Part shown: in pieces, positions 8,184-16,430 of the stretch | Layout: every line of letters begins with the position of its first letter | How positions within the stretch are numbered: position 1 is the stretch's first letter | Assembly (NCBI GenBank): GCA_028690155.1 | Contig: JAQVBU010000017.1 | Span: 1 to 40,125, forward strand | Direction of reading: 5' to 3' | Length of the DNA: 40,125 nt | DNA from: Alphaproteobacteria bacterium | GTDB lineage: Bacteria > Pseudomonadota > Alphaproteobacteria > UBA9219 | The notes under the pieces: generated by a model | What the model saw: the letters and a program-made list of their open reading frames with translations, nothing else | Database searches by the model: none | Told to the model about the DNA's origin: nothing | Program-made: the position numbers and the translations under genes

Positions 8184-9360
8184 AAAGGCACGACAAGGCA
8201 TACGCCATCTGAAGGCAAACGAGGGGGAGGATGGGCATGGTTTTGCGCATCATGTCGTCGCCGCCGAGCCCCCATTCGTCGTAAAGGCCTCCCTTCAAGA
8301 CGACGACGTTGTTATAGCCGACCGCGACGGCGACGCATCCGTACAAGGCGATGCTCCACGCGATCCGGTCCAGCCCCTTTCGCCGCAAGGAACCGGCGAG
8401 GATTTGCACAACGCTCATCGCCCAACCCCAAAAGAAGAAAAGGCCCTGCGCCGTTGCCAGCCCCGTAGGGAAAGCCCAGTTTTCAATTTTGTAAGGAAGG
8501 GGGTTGACGTAAACATACCCCGTCGCAAAAACCATGTTGAAAAGCGCCACAGGATCGAAACGAACGAGCCCAATCATGGCGACAAAAAAAGCGAACAAAA
8601 GCGCGTAATCCGTCTTTCCCGGTGGTTTAACGGCCATGACGTAAAGAAAAACGATCAGGACATTATAAAGGCGCACGCCCGAGGCAAGACAAAGAACAAA
8701 GAAGCCTAAAACGACATGCCGCCGCACGAACAAAAGCGCGCTCAGCAAGACAAGAAGCATCGACGCCTGATCTTTAAGCAAGCCGTTTGAATAACAAAGG
8801 GTCGTTGGCGAAAGAAGAAACAAGGCCAAAGCCGTTTGGACGATCAAAGAAACGCGGGGCGACAGGCCATGATGTGCCGCGAAATCGGCCGCCAAGCCCC
8901 GGAGCGTCATCGCGGCCAAGGATAAAAGGAAAAGATTAAGCGGGATAAACCCCCCATCTTCGTAGGGGATCGCATGGTTGGCGAAAGGATACGTTAAAAA
9001 AAGAAAGAAGCCGCGAAGAAACCAGCTCGACTCCTGCCCCAAAAGCGCGGCCTTATAGCGTGCGGCCATGTCGCCGAAGCCAAGGCCCAAAATGTATTCG
9101 TATCCAAAACTGTCCGGCCTGTGCGCCAGCGTATCGAAAACGACAAACGGCATGACGACAAAGAAAAGGGCGGCCAAGGCCACGAGCGGCATGCGTTGCC
9201 ATAAGGCATAAAGAACGAGCGCAAAACCGACATACGCCGCCAAAAGAACGGGCGACGCCCCCAAAGGGCTGTTGTTCAAAGCGGCAAACCCGGCGATATA
9301 AAGAAAAAGAACGCCAACAAAAGGCGCACCGGATACCGTTTTCATTCCGGCTTGCGCCAT
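8119..9360 (-). CDS. Multi-spanning membrane protein, Wzy-like polymerase candidate
   Basis: This 413-residue protein has roughly ten hydrophobic segments and no soluble domain. It has the size and shape of O-antigen/exopolysaccharide polymerases (Wzy or EpsG-like), which join exported repeats at the periplasmic side. Such polymerases share little sequence, so the call rests on topology and on its place after two GT4 genes in a locus with a flippase. Its ATG comes one base after the stop of the upstream GT4 gene, which shows translational coupling. The last 65 bases lie over the 3' end of the converging GT4 gene. An alternative is a membrane glycosyltransferase of the GT-C type. Confidence 0.65.
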   Translation of the reverse strand: MAQAGMKTVSGAPFVGVLFLYIAGFAALNNSPLGASPVLLAAYVGFALVLYALWQRMPLVALAALFFVVMPFVVFDTLAHRPDSFGYEYILGLGFGDMAARYKAALLGQESSWFLRGFFLFLTYPFANHAIPYEDGGFIPLNLFLLSLAAMTLRGLAADFAAHHGLSPRVSLIVQTALALFLLSPTTLCYSNGLLKDQASMLLVLLSALLFVRRHVVLGFFVLCLASGVRLYNVLIVFLYVMAVKPPGKTDYALLFAFFVAMIGLVRFDPVALFNMVFATGYVYVNPLPYKIENWAFPTGLATAQGLFFFWGWAMSVVQILAGSLRRKGLDRIAWSIALYGCVAVAVGYNNVVVLKGGLYDEWGLGGDDMMRKTMPILPLVCLQMAYALSCLFRRSGAALPHRSYEATKKIAQ

Positions 9361-9361
9361 G

Positions 9362-10537
9362 TCAGCCCCCTCGCCTCGCCTGCTTCAAAACAGTATAAAA
9401 AAGCGTTCTCTTTTCAGCGACCCGGTCCGCGTGATAACCGCGCGCGACCTCAAGGTTGCGGGCGGATCGCCGCGCCAAGCCTTCGGGATCGGCAAGGATT
9501 TCCTGAAGACGCCCGAACAGCGCGTCGATGTCGTCTTTGGGAACGAGGTCTTCCTTCGGCACAAGCTCGGACGTTCCGCCGACGTCCGAGGCCACGCAAG
9601 GCAACCCGCGCGCCATGGCTTCGAGCATCGCGCGCGGCAATCCTTCCTGCCGCGACGGAAGAACGAAAAGATCCGCACGATCCAAAACGTCGATCAACGC
9701 CGGTCCTTTTGGCAAAAGCCCCGCAAACGTCACATATGGGGCCATTCCAAGATCCTCGGCCATGCGTTCGAAAAAAGGCCGATAATCGCCGTCGCCGACA
9801 AGAACGAGTTCGGCCTCGACGCCCGAACGTCGAAGTTTGGCGAACGCCTTCAAAGCGACGTCCTGCCCCTTGATGGTTTTCTGCATCATGGCAACGTTGA
9901 CCAACACCGGATGCTCGAGAGAAAAATCGGCCGCCCTGCGCGGACATTCTGCAAAATCCGGGTCGTGCAGATTCAGCGACGTAAAACTGAACGTCGGCCT
10001 TGATGCGGCCGGTGGATACGCCTTTTGCAACGCGGATGAGGTAACATAGGCCGTGGCAACGGCCGTGAGGCATTGTCGTTTTGTCGTCCAGACCAGAAAA
10101 AGACGCAAAAGACTCTGAAACGGCTGCCGCGACGCGCCTCGAGCCATGACATCGGCGGGATCGGCCATGACCTCGACGCCGAAAGGAGTGCGGCGAAGGA
10201 CCAGCACGCCCCACGCCAACGCCGTAATAAAACCGGGCACTCTCAGAATATAGGCCGCGTCGCGCGGCAACCGCCACAAAAGCAAAAGAAGACGAGGGAT
10301 GTATAGAAGAAACGAGAAAAAACTGCGTTTATCCGGCAAAGCGAGAACGTTCAGGCCCGGGCCTTCCATCGGCATGGCGGACGGATCATTTCGATCCCCG
10401 ACCCGGGTTATGACCGTGACCCGCGAAAAGACGCGCGTGTAGCGCGACCAAAAATTCTCATAGCCCAGATGGGAACTCGACGGACGCCCGTGCGTTCGGC
10501 TGAAGTAGCCGTCTAGGATGACATAGGCGCTATCCAT
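9362..10537 (-). CDS. Glycosyltransferase family 4
   Basis: This 391-residue GT-B enzyme has a donor-domain opening VNVAMMQKTIKGQDVALKAF, where the usual basic residues contact the sugar nucleotide phosphate. The signature stretch QEGLPRAMLEAMARG carries the two spaced glutamates, followed by VASDVGGTSELV. The first strand is looser than in the two other GT4 enzymes of the locus (YVILDGYFSRTHG). Its start overlaps the end of the preceding GT4 gene by eight bases, and its stop is one base from the next start, so the three genes are one transcript. The sugar and linkage are unknown. Confidence 0.85.
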   Translation of the reverse strand: MDSAYVILDGYFSRTHGRPSSSHLGYENFWSRYTRVFSRVTVITRVGDRNDPSAMPMEGPGLNVLALPDKRSFFSFLLYIPRLLLLLWRLPRDAAYILRVPGFITALAWGVLVLRRTPFGVEVMADPADVMARGASRQPFQSLLRLFLVWTTKRQCLTAVATAYVTSSALQKAYPPAASRPTFSFTSLNLHDPDFAECPRRAADFSLEHPVLVNVAMMQKTIKGQDVALKAFAKLRRSGVEAELVLVGDGDYRPFFERMAEDLGMAPYVTFAGLLPKGPALIDVLDRADLFVLPSRQEGLPRAMLEAMARGLPCVASDVGGTSELVPKEDLVPKDDIDALFGRLQEILADPEGLARRSARNLEVARGYHADRVAEKRTLFYTVLKQARRGG

Positions 10538-11603
10538 GAACGGCCTCCGCGTACACGGCCTCGATCAGCGGCGCCAAGCGGGCGGCCGTAAATTTGTCAA
10601 GGAAGCGGCGACGCCCCGCAAGGCCCATCTCTCGAAGAGAGGATCGATCGACGGTTGCAAGAATCGTTTTAAGCCGCCCCGCGTCGCCTGGGGGAAACAA
10701 AATCCCCGTCTTGCCGTCCTCCACCAGCTCAAGAAGCCCCCCGACGGACGAAGCAATGACGGGCTTGGCCTGTTGCATCGCCTCGAGCGCCACGTATCCG
10801 AAGCCCTCCCAACGCGACGGCACGACGACCACATCGCACGCCTTCATATGCGCGGCCACGACATCCCGTGACTGCCAGCCCAAAAACGCGACATGAGCCC
10901 CCACGGATGTCATGGGCGTCGCGTCGCCGCGCACGGGCGCGCCGATAAGGCGTACGCTCAAACGGTCTTCCAGACCCTCGACCGCCCGAAGAAGAATATC
11001 GGGCCCCTTTTGCCGATCCAACCGTCCGGCAAAAAGAACGTTGAGCCGCGCGTCGTCCCACGGAGCCGCCCGAACGCAAGGCCCTTCGCAGGCAAGTCCG
11101 TTATAGATCGTGACGATTTTTCCGGGCGCGAGGCCAAGGGCCAACCCTCGCCGCCGTTCGTGTTCGGAAACCGCTATGATTTTCCGGCAAAGAAAGGAAA
11201 GGGCGACTTCGATCCACGAAATGAAACGCCTTTGGAGCGCCCCCTGCTCGATATCCATGGCCCATCCGTGAGGGCAGTAAACCACGGGAACGCGAAAGAA
11301 GGGGGAAAGAAGGCGGGAAACGATCCCGGCAAAAGTCGAATGCGCATGAACGACATCCGGCCGGAACCGGCGCAAGGACAGAAAAACCGCGACGAAAAAA
11401 TGGGGAAGGCCTTTCAGCCGGCCCGGACGATCGAAGAAAGAAAGGATGGAAGGATCGATGGAGGAGAGTTCGGCCCTGTGCTGCTGCGGCAGCAGAAGCC
11501 TTACGTTGCCCGGCCCCATGTGCTCGCAAAGAAGCGGGATCAACGTCGCCAAATAGGTGGCCGTGCCTCCTTTCGCCGTTTCGCAAACATGAAGGACTTT
11601 CAT
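10530..11603 (-). CDS. Glycosyltransferase family 4
   Basis: From the chosen ATG this is 357 residues. The enzyme opens with MKVLHVCETAKGGTATYL, a typical GT4 first strand and glycine loop. The donor domain has AGRLDRQKGPDILL, and WEGFGYVALEAMQQAKP carries the two-glutamate signature. The reading frame is open upstream to 11675 with alternatives at 11621 (ATG) and 11675 (TTG). None has a strong ribosome site, so the start is uncertain, but 11603 matches where family members begin. It follows the phage-fibre-like gene by about 90 bases on the same strand. Confidence 0.85.
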   Translation of the reverse strand: MKVLHVCETAKGGTATYLATLIPLLCEHMGPGNVRLLLPQQHRAELSSIDPSILSFFDRPGRLKGLPHFFVAVFLSLRRFRPDVVHAHSTFAGIVSRLLSPFFRVPVVYCPHGWAMDIEQGALQRRFISWIEVALSFLCRKIIAVSEHERRRGLALGLAPGKIVTIYNGLACEGPCVRAAPWDDARLNVLFAGRLDRQKGPDILLRAVEGLEDRLSVRLIGAPVRGDATPMTSVGAHVAFLGWQSRDVVAAHMKACDVVVVPSRWEGFGYVALEAMQQAKPVIASSVGGLLELVEDGKTGILFPPGDAGRLKTILATVDRSSLREMGLAGRRRFLDKFTAARLAPLIEAVYAEAVHG

Positions 11604-11696
11604 AGCGGCCGCGGTTCCCATTCCCAAACGAACAAGGAGAACGCCTTTGTAGCATTTCTCGCCCGCGCCGCACAAGAGAGGCGCGCGCCCCGGCCC

Positions 11697-12623
11697 TCAC
11701 AAAAACCGAACCGTCCTGATCCATGGGCGACCAAGCGTCGTCGGAACCGTATAGGCGCCCGGACTGACGGCGACGTCTTGCGTGCTGTTGTCGTCGAAGC
11801 GATAGCGAAGCGCGGTCACCCCGGCCGGGACGGTAAAGGACAACGCATCGGCCGCCCGCGTCGCCGGAGCCGTCTCGGTGGCGATAAACGACGTGGCCGA
11901 CGCGCCCTCTTCCATTTGAGGCGCGTAAAGCCGGAAGGTATGATCCACGGCAAGGCCCGATCCGGCCAAAACGACCCGGATGCCGGGATGAACCGTATAA
12001 CAGGAAGACGACACGAGCGCTTCCGTCAACGTCACCTTGACGGGTGATGAAGACAAGGGAATTGTCGCCGAACTATGCGAGGCCGTCCAGGCGGGCGCGG
12101 ACGTATACTCATCGAAAACGGCCTGCCACCCGGAAACGTTAGCCCCCCCTTCCACGAGTTTGATATAGAAATGCGCGCTCCATGTCTCATAGCGCGCGGC
12201 GGAAATCGTTTCATCGAAATACGTGACGTTCTGCGTGCCGACGCTCGTTCCGTTGACGCGAATGTCAACATAAGGCATGCCGTATTCGGTGCCGACGCCC
12301 ACAATCGTCCGCGTCAACCCCCCTGCCGATCCATTGACCCACCCCGTGGGAAGCGTCGACGGCGATGCCGAGGCGCCTTGCATCGTCGAATTGCCGATAG
12401 CGTTGGTCCGTTGCGGTTCGATCAGAAGGCCGCGTAGGCTTTGCGTCAAAAGATCGTGGGAAAATCGGGGCGCGTCGGCGGAAACGGTTTCAAGAGCGCC
12501 GGATGCGTTGAACCGCGCGCCCCCAGACGCGCGGGCAAAGCTTAAAGCCGGAGAGAGCGAATCGCCCAAAAAAGACCACGGCGCGGAACAAAAACCGGCA
12601 TCGAAAAGACAAGAATTGATCAT
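11697..12623 (-). CDS. Phage tail-fibre / head-spike-like protein
   Basis: This 308-residue beta-rich protein resembles phage fibre or spike proteins. The opening segment (SFARASGGARFNASGALE, about 28-45) and SLRGLLIEPQRTN (about 64-76) match a motif family common in phage fibre proteins. A second such match is APQMEEGASATSFIATET (about 231-248), followed by TRAADAL, which in phages closes a carbohydrate-binding-like domain. No signal peptide is seen. The ATG starts one base after the stop of the preceding gene, so the two are coupled, and the GT4 genes follow on the same strand. It is either a prophage remnant or a recruited glycan-binding protein. The domain resemblance is from memory and was not searched. 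Confidence 0.65.
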   Translation of the reverse strand: MINSCLFDAGFCSAPWSFLGDSLSPALSFARASGGARFNASGALETVSADAPRFSHDLLTQSLRGLLIEPQRTNAIGNSTMQGASASPSTLPTGWVNGSAGGLTRTIVGVGTEYGMPYVDIRVNGTSVGTQNVTYFDETISAARYETWSAHFYIKLVEGGANVSGWQAVFDEYTSAPAWTASHSSATIPLSSSPVKVTLTEALVSSSCYTVHPGIRVVLAGSGLAVDHTFRLYAPQMEEGASATSFIATETAPATRAADALSFTVPAGVTALRYRFDDNSTQDVAVSPGAYTVPTTLGRPWIRTVRFL

Positions 12624-12624
12624 G

Positions 12625-12987
12625 TTACACCGCGCGAAGTATGAGGATGAGCGACCGGGCAGCCTCTTGGGCTATTGGCGTCAACGACGTCCCCGACCGG
12701 ACGCGCACAAAACGCAGCGACGCAAAAAGCGAAGGAAACAAAACCGTGCAAACGCCCGGCGCGGCCACAGCCACCACTTCGTTGCCGTTTTGGTCGTGCA
12801 GATCGACCCATGTTGCCCCCTCGTCAAAAGAGGTTTGAAACGTCAGATTGGCCGTTGTCCACGCCGAAGGCAGCGTAACGCTCGCGAGCCTGAGGCCTCG
12901 GCAGGCAATCGTCTCCGTCAGCGAAGCGTTTTCGGCAACAGTCGCCGTCATCGTTTCCGAAATACAAAACGTATCGTTAAGCGACAT
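12625..12987 (-). CDS. Phage-structural-like beta-sandwich protein
   Basis: This 120-residue protein resembles a small family found among phage and prophage structural genes. The core runs from SVTLPSAWTTANLTFQTS through a Trp-containing strand and an FRV-type end (LRFVRVRSGTSLTPIAQ) to hydrophobic LILILRAV. It looks like a single beta-sandwich, with predicted strands throughout. The start at 12987 has an AAGGA motif a few bases upstream, and the terminator at 13032-13059 separates it from the gene further upstream. It would therefore need its own promoter in the short gap, or read-through. It is translationally coupled to the fibre-like gene. Confidence 0.6.
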   Translation of the reverse strand: MSLNDTFCISETMTATVAENASLTETIACRGLRLASVTLPSAWTTANLTFQTSFDEGATWVDLHDQNGNEVVAVAAPGVCTVLFPSLFASLRFVRVRSGTSLTPIAQEAARSLILILRAV

Positions 12988-13031
12988 CCCTTGTCCTTTC
13001 CGTCAAACCTAAAAAGCGAATTCGCACGCAT

Positions 13032-13059
13032 AAAAAAAAACCCCGCCAAACGGCGAGGT
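13032..13059 (-). terminator. Rho-independent terminator
   Basis: On the minus strand ACCTCGCC pairs with GGCGGGGT (8 bp with one G-U) around loop GTTT and is followed by nine T. It lies about 100 bases past the stop of the gene at 13164-13502. Confidence 0.88.
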
Positions 13060-13163
13060 CCTTAAAAAATCCTCCTGCGGGCACAAAAACCCGTAGGCCT
13101 GTCAATAGCACGAGGCGGCCCCAAGGTCAAGGGATTTTTCCCTCATATTAAGGGAAACAACCT

Positions 13164-13502
13164 TTATTCATGCCCTTCAGGCGGTGGTTCGTTTTGGGAA
13201 GCCGTCGGCTCCCTTTGCAACGCCGCTTGGCGCGGATCGAAATCAACAAGATAGGCGACGGCGTTATCGTAGTCGGCGCTGGAAATATTTTTCACGTCGT
13301 CGGCATGAAAACGCGTCTGCACAAAACCACGAACGACATCCTCCTCAAGGCCGTGCGTGTAGGCCACATAGGAAACGAGAGCCCGAATGGAGGTTTGTTC
13401 CATCGCATTAAGCGTCTGGACGTCTTTGGGCTTTGCCACAGAGGCCCATTCGTCGGAGGAAGCGTTTTGGTTAACGGAGTGTCTTTTCGTTTTCATACTC
13501 AT
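13164..13502 (-). CDS. Small hypothetical helical protein
   Basis: This 112-residue protein is of unknown function. The frame is open to 13763, but the ATG at 13502 has GGAGG eleven bases upstream, and the protein looks well composed only from there; a second ATG follows two codons later. A polar N-terminus leads into one compact helical domain (about 35-90, containing YVAYTHGLEEDVVRGFVQ and a closing DYDNAVAYLVDF), then a Pro/Glu-rich tail. Domains of this shape, ending in an Asp-x-Tyr-x-x-Ala-x-x-(Tyr/Phe)-Leu helix, occur at the C-terminus of some phage antirepressor- and recombinase-type proteins. That resemblance is weak. A strong terminator follows. Confidence 0.6.
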   Translation of the reverse strand: MSMKTKRHSVNQNASSDEWASVAKPKDVQTLNAMEQTSIRALVSYVAYTHGLEEDVVRGFVQTRFHADDVKNISSADYDNAVAYLVDFDPRQAALQREPTASQNEPPPEGHE

Positions 13503-13869
13503 AGCGTCTCGGGCCTCCAAAGAAAAGCGGCGACAAAAACCGTCTGGACGTGATTGTGCCTTCCTCGCTTCGTTTCGACAAGCGTAACGATGACGAAGGG
13601 CGCAACACGCCCACATGTTCGCAAGGCGGCGGCATAAACCGTCCCCTTGCGGCATAAGAACCGCCTTAAACTCAAGCATCATTCCCTGATTGAAAAAAAT
13701 CGCCGGGCTGTTATGGCCAGCTCCGGAGATATACGAAGTGCTTAGACGGGGGGAAAGAAGCAAAAATCGCGCGCGCAGTCAAAAACTTTTTCTGAAAAAA
13801 AGAACGTCTCTCTTTAGAAAAAAATAACTCTTTTGGTCTTTGGCCCGCCGGAAGAAAAAACGCCGCCCG
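13503..13869. other. Intergenic stretch
   Basis: Most of this region is an open upstream extension of the small minus-strand frame, rich in Arg and Cys codons and unlikely to be protein. A+T-rich sequence at about 13775-13835 could hold the promoter of that gene, but I see no defensible boxes. Its right edge is the terminator of the CYTH-fusion gene. Confidence 0.45.
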
Positions 13870-13877
13870 TCAGGCGG
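13855..13877 (-). terminator. Terminator with the stop codon in its loop
   Basis: On the minus strand CCGCC pairs with GGCGG around a 5-nt loop TGACG and is followed by CG and six T. The loop contains the TGA stop codon of the gene at 13870-14841, so the hairpin begins inside the coding sequence. Confidence 0.6.
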
Positions 13878-14841
13878 GGCCGAAACGAGGGGAAGAGTCG
13901 CCGCCGTATGTCGGAAAAGATCCGGGACGCGACGCGCAAACCTGAGCCAGTCTCCTCGCGAGATAGCGCGTCGAATATCCGGGCGTTATAAGAAGACGCG
14001 CCGTCAGGTCCGGAGGAAGCACCTTGGCCTCGAAATCGTCGCTGACGGTAACGGTCGAACTGCGTTCGCCGTCAAGAACGGAAAACTCGCCGATCAACGT
14101 GCCGGGGCCGCGCGTCTCGCCCGTTTCGACGATATAAGCGTTGCCTTCCGTAACGAGATAGGATTCGAAACTTTTTTCTCCCTTTTTGATCAGCGGGCCT
14201 GACAAAGGGGCCTGGACAGAAGGACAGGCCTTAAGGGCGTCGAGCAACGGCACGGGAAGCTCGGAAAGCATAGCCATGCTGGCCGGATTTTCCCCTATTG
14301 TCTCATGAGCGACAAGCGTGGCGTAGGAATCCTTGACCGCGTGCGCGGGATCGAGCCCCAGCGCGGATATAATCTCCCCAATAACGGATGGGGGAACCGT
14401 CGTTTCGGCTTGAATTTCGAGAACGCGCATGACCGCCGCGCCGCGAACCCAATTGTCCAAGTAAAAGCGCACATCCGCATTGGCAGGCCGAGAAAAGTGC
14501 CGCCGCATTTTTTTGAGAAAGCAATCCTCTTTTCCAAGAAGATCCTGAACGTCCACGTCGCGAGTCCCACCGCGCGGAAAAAGCACGCAAATATCGGACA
14601 CGCGCGTTTCGTCGTCGGCCTGCGTGGCTTCGAAAATAACTTCGGGCTTTTTCTCTTCGTACCGGCGCACTTTGATCAGGAACGCGTTTAACGCGTTGGT
14701 CGTCAAGTAATAGATGGCGTCGGTCTGGGTCTCCGTCTCTTGAACGGCTCCCTTTCCCAAAACGGACAAAATTTCTTGCGCAAGCGTCTCGTCGCTCCTG
14801 ATCTCGGGCTCAAGAAAAAATTTAAAGCTTTTGTGCGACAT
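13870..14841 (-). CDS. CYTH (CyaB-like) domain fused to a CRP-type cyclic-nucleotide-binding domain
   Basis: This is a 323-residue two-domain protein. Residues 1-180 follow the CYTH/class IV adenylyl cyclase pattern: ETQTDAIYY (36-44), FLIKVRRYEEKKPEVIFE (54-71), basic LKKMRRHF (109-116), VRFYLDNW then VLEIQ (124-144), and the closing helix ending DSYATLV (171-177). The ExExK metal motif expected in strand 1 is replaced by FKFFLEPE, so catalysis is doubtful. Residues about 205-300 look like a cNMP-binding domain. IGEFSVLDGERSSTV (250-264) keeps the Gly-Glu and Arg-Ser that hold the cyclic phosphate and ribose in CRP. No DNA-binding helix-turn-helix follows. The gene stands alone, divergent from the antiporter gene. 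The ribosome site is weak. Confidence 0.65.
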   Translation of the reverse strand: MSHKSFKFFLEPEIRSDETLAQEILSVLGKGAVQETETQTDAIYYLTTNALNAFLIKVRRYEEKKPEVIFEATQADDETRVSDICVLFPRGGTRDVDVQDLLGKEDCFLKKMRRHFSRPANADVRFYLDNWVRGAAVMRVLEIQAETTVPPSVIGEIISALGLDPAHAVKDSYATLVAHETIGENPASMAMLSELPVPLLDALKACPSVQAPLSGPLIKKGEKSFESYLVTEGNAYIVETGETRGPGTLIGEFSVLDGERSSTVTVSDDFEAKVLPPDLTARLLITPGYSTRYLARRLAQVCASRPGSFPTYGGDSSPRFGPA

Positions 14842-15058
14842 GGCTCAAAAAAAACATACATAAAAAAGACGGGCTTATTTTACAAAAAGACGGGCCTCGT
14901 CAAAAGACCTTTTCCCATTTGGTTAATCATCGACAACCTCCTAAAAAATAAAAATCTTTTCCATAAATGGACGCTGTTGAAAGTATTAACGATGACGCGC
15001 AAGGCTTTCGTTTTCTTTGGCAACGAGGTTATACTGACACTCTTCGTAAAATCCTTGC

Positions 15059-15079
15059 TGCCGCCGAAAGACGGCGGCA
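15059..15079 (+). promoter_or_regulatory. Leader hairpin upstream of the antiporter gene
   Basis: TGCCGCCG and CGGCGGCA form a perfect 8-bp GC-rich stem around AAAGA, followed by a pyrimidine-rich run (TTCCTTTTTTCTT) that ends just before the start codon at 15119. It resembles an intrinsic terminator and could attenuate transcription of the antiporter gene, or end an unseen upstream transcript. No ligand-binding fold is recognisable upstream. Confidence 0.5.
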
Positions 15080-15118
15080 CACTTTCTTCCTTGGTTCCTT
15101 TTTTCTTGTGCCCTCACA

Positions 15119-16426
15119 ATGTTTCGTTCCGAACTTGCCGCCAAACTTTTCTTTTCCCCGGACTTTGCGTCGCCCAACATCCTCTTCGTCTTCGGCCTGT
15201 TCCTCATCCTCGGCGTGCTGGGCGCCACCTTGACGCACAGGGTGCGCTGGCTCCCTTCCATTTCCGCCTTCATGCTGATCGGCTTTCTGATCGGCCCCAG
15301 CGGCGCCAATCTCATCACCGCGGACATTCTCCATAAATCGCAGATCATCATCGACGTCGCTCTGGGCCTGATCCTTTACAACCTCGGCGCCGACGTCCAG
15401 CTCCGGCATCTTCTGCGCTCAACCCCCATCTGGCGGTCCGCGCTCGTCGAAGCCAGCCTGAGCTTCATCATCATTTTCCTCGCCGCCGTCGCCTGCGGCA
15501 TCGGCACGCTGGTCGCCGCCTTCGTCGCCGCCATCGGCGTGTCCTCATCGCCCGCCGTTCTGGTGCACACCGCCAACGAAATGCGCGCCAGGGGCCCGAT
15601 CGTCTATCACGCCAAGGCCCTCGTGACGCTGAACAACGTGCTGGCCTTCTTCATTTTCTCTCTGTTGCTGCCGATCGCGCTCGGCGAAAAGAAAGTCAAC
15701 ATCCTCGATATGGTGGGCATTCCCCTCTATCGCGCCGCCGGCGCCGCCTTGGTCGGCTTCGTCGTCGCCTTGGTCATGGAGCGCATGGACCGCTTCCTGA
15801 ACAAGGAAGACCAGCATTTCCGTTTCGCGCTGATCGTCGGCGGAATCACAACGACCTTGGGCTTGGCGGACATGTTCGGCATTTCGTCGCTGTTCGCGGC
15901 GTTGACGTTGGGGATTGCGACACGCTGGCTTGAAACGCAACGCCAAGGCCTGTCGAACATCGAGTTCGGCGCCAGCGGCGACATGTTTTTCATCGCCCTG
16001 TTCGCCATGGCGGGAGCCAATCTGCACGTCCAGAACCTTGCCGTCGTGGGGCTTGCGGCGAGCGCCGCCATTCTCGCGCGGTTCGTCGCCAAAGCCGCCT
16101 CGCTTGTCATGAACCGCCGCCGTTCCGAACACAACCGCAAGCAAATAACGGCCGTGTCGTTGATGCTGATGCCCTTGGGCGGTCTGGCCATCGGTCTGGC
16201 GCAGACGCTGCAAACCTTCGCGCCCGAGACGGGAAGCAAGGTCGCGTTGGTTGTCTTTTCGATGGTGGCGGTTCTCGAAACCCTGGGGCCGTTTTTTGTC
16301 AGCGGCGCCATCAAAATTTCGGGCGAAAGCCCCCTTTACCCCAAGGCATCCCAAGAGCCTAAAGAAAACGAGGAGAATCAAAAGCCCGAAGACGCCGCGC
16401 TTCTCCCGTCCGCTCCATCGAATTGA
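15119..16426 (+). CDS. CPA2-family cation/proton antiporter (KefB/YbaL membrane domain)
   Basis: This 435-residue inner-membrane protein has about 12-13 hydrophobic segments. ISAFMLIGFLIGPSG (about 43-57) is the typical second-helix signature of Kef/NhaA-type exchangers, and GVSSSPAVLVH (about 140-150) sits where the ion-binding helix pair lies. Such proteins exchange K+ or Na+ for H+. The TrkA-N/RCK nucleotide-binding domain found in KefB, KefC and YbaL is absent; the protein ends with a short hydrophilic Glu/Pro-rich tail. It is therefore a membrane-domain-only member, or control comes from another protein. The ATG at 15119 has no strong ribosome site, and a terminator-like hairpin lies 40 bases upstream. 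Confidence 0.85.
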   Translation: MFRSELAAKLFFSPDFASPNILFVFGLFLILGVLGATLTHRVRWLPSISAFMLIGFLIGPSGANLITADILHKSQIIIDVALGLILYNLGADVQLRHLLRSTPIWRSALVEASLSFIIIFLAAVACGIGTLVAAFVAAIGVSSSPAVLVHTANEMRARGPIVYHAKALVTLNNVLAFFIFSLLLPIALGEKKVNILDMVGIPLYRAAGAALVGFVVALVMERMDRFLNKEDQHFRFALIVGGITTTLGLADMFGISSLFAALTLGIATRWLETQRQGLSNIEFGASGDMFFIALFAMAGANLHVQNLAVVGLAASAAILARFVAKAASLVMNRRRSEHNRKQITAVSLMLMPLGGLAIGLAQTLQTFAPETGSKVALVVFSMVAVLETLGPFFVSGAIKISGESPLYPKASQEPKENEENQKPEDAALLPSAPSN

Positions 16427-16430
16427 GCGG

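Noticed and set aside
10893-13065. Plus-strand frames of 384 and 262 codons across the GT4 and fibre-like genes
   Set aside because: Their composition is extremely Arg/Lys/Pro-rich and they lack family motifs. The minus-strand genes are coupled and recognisable.
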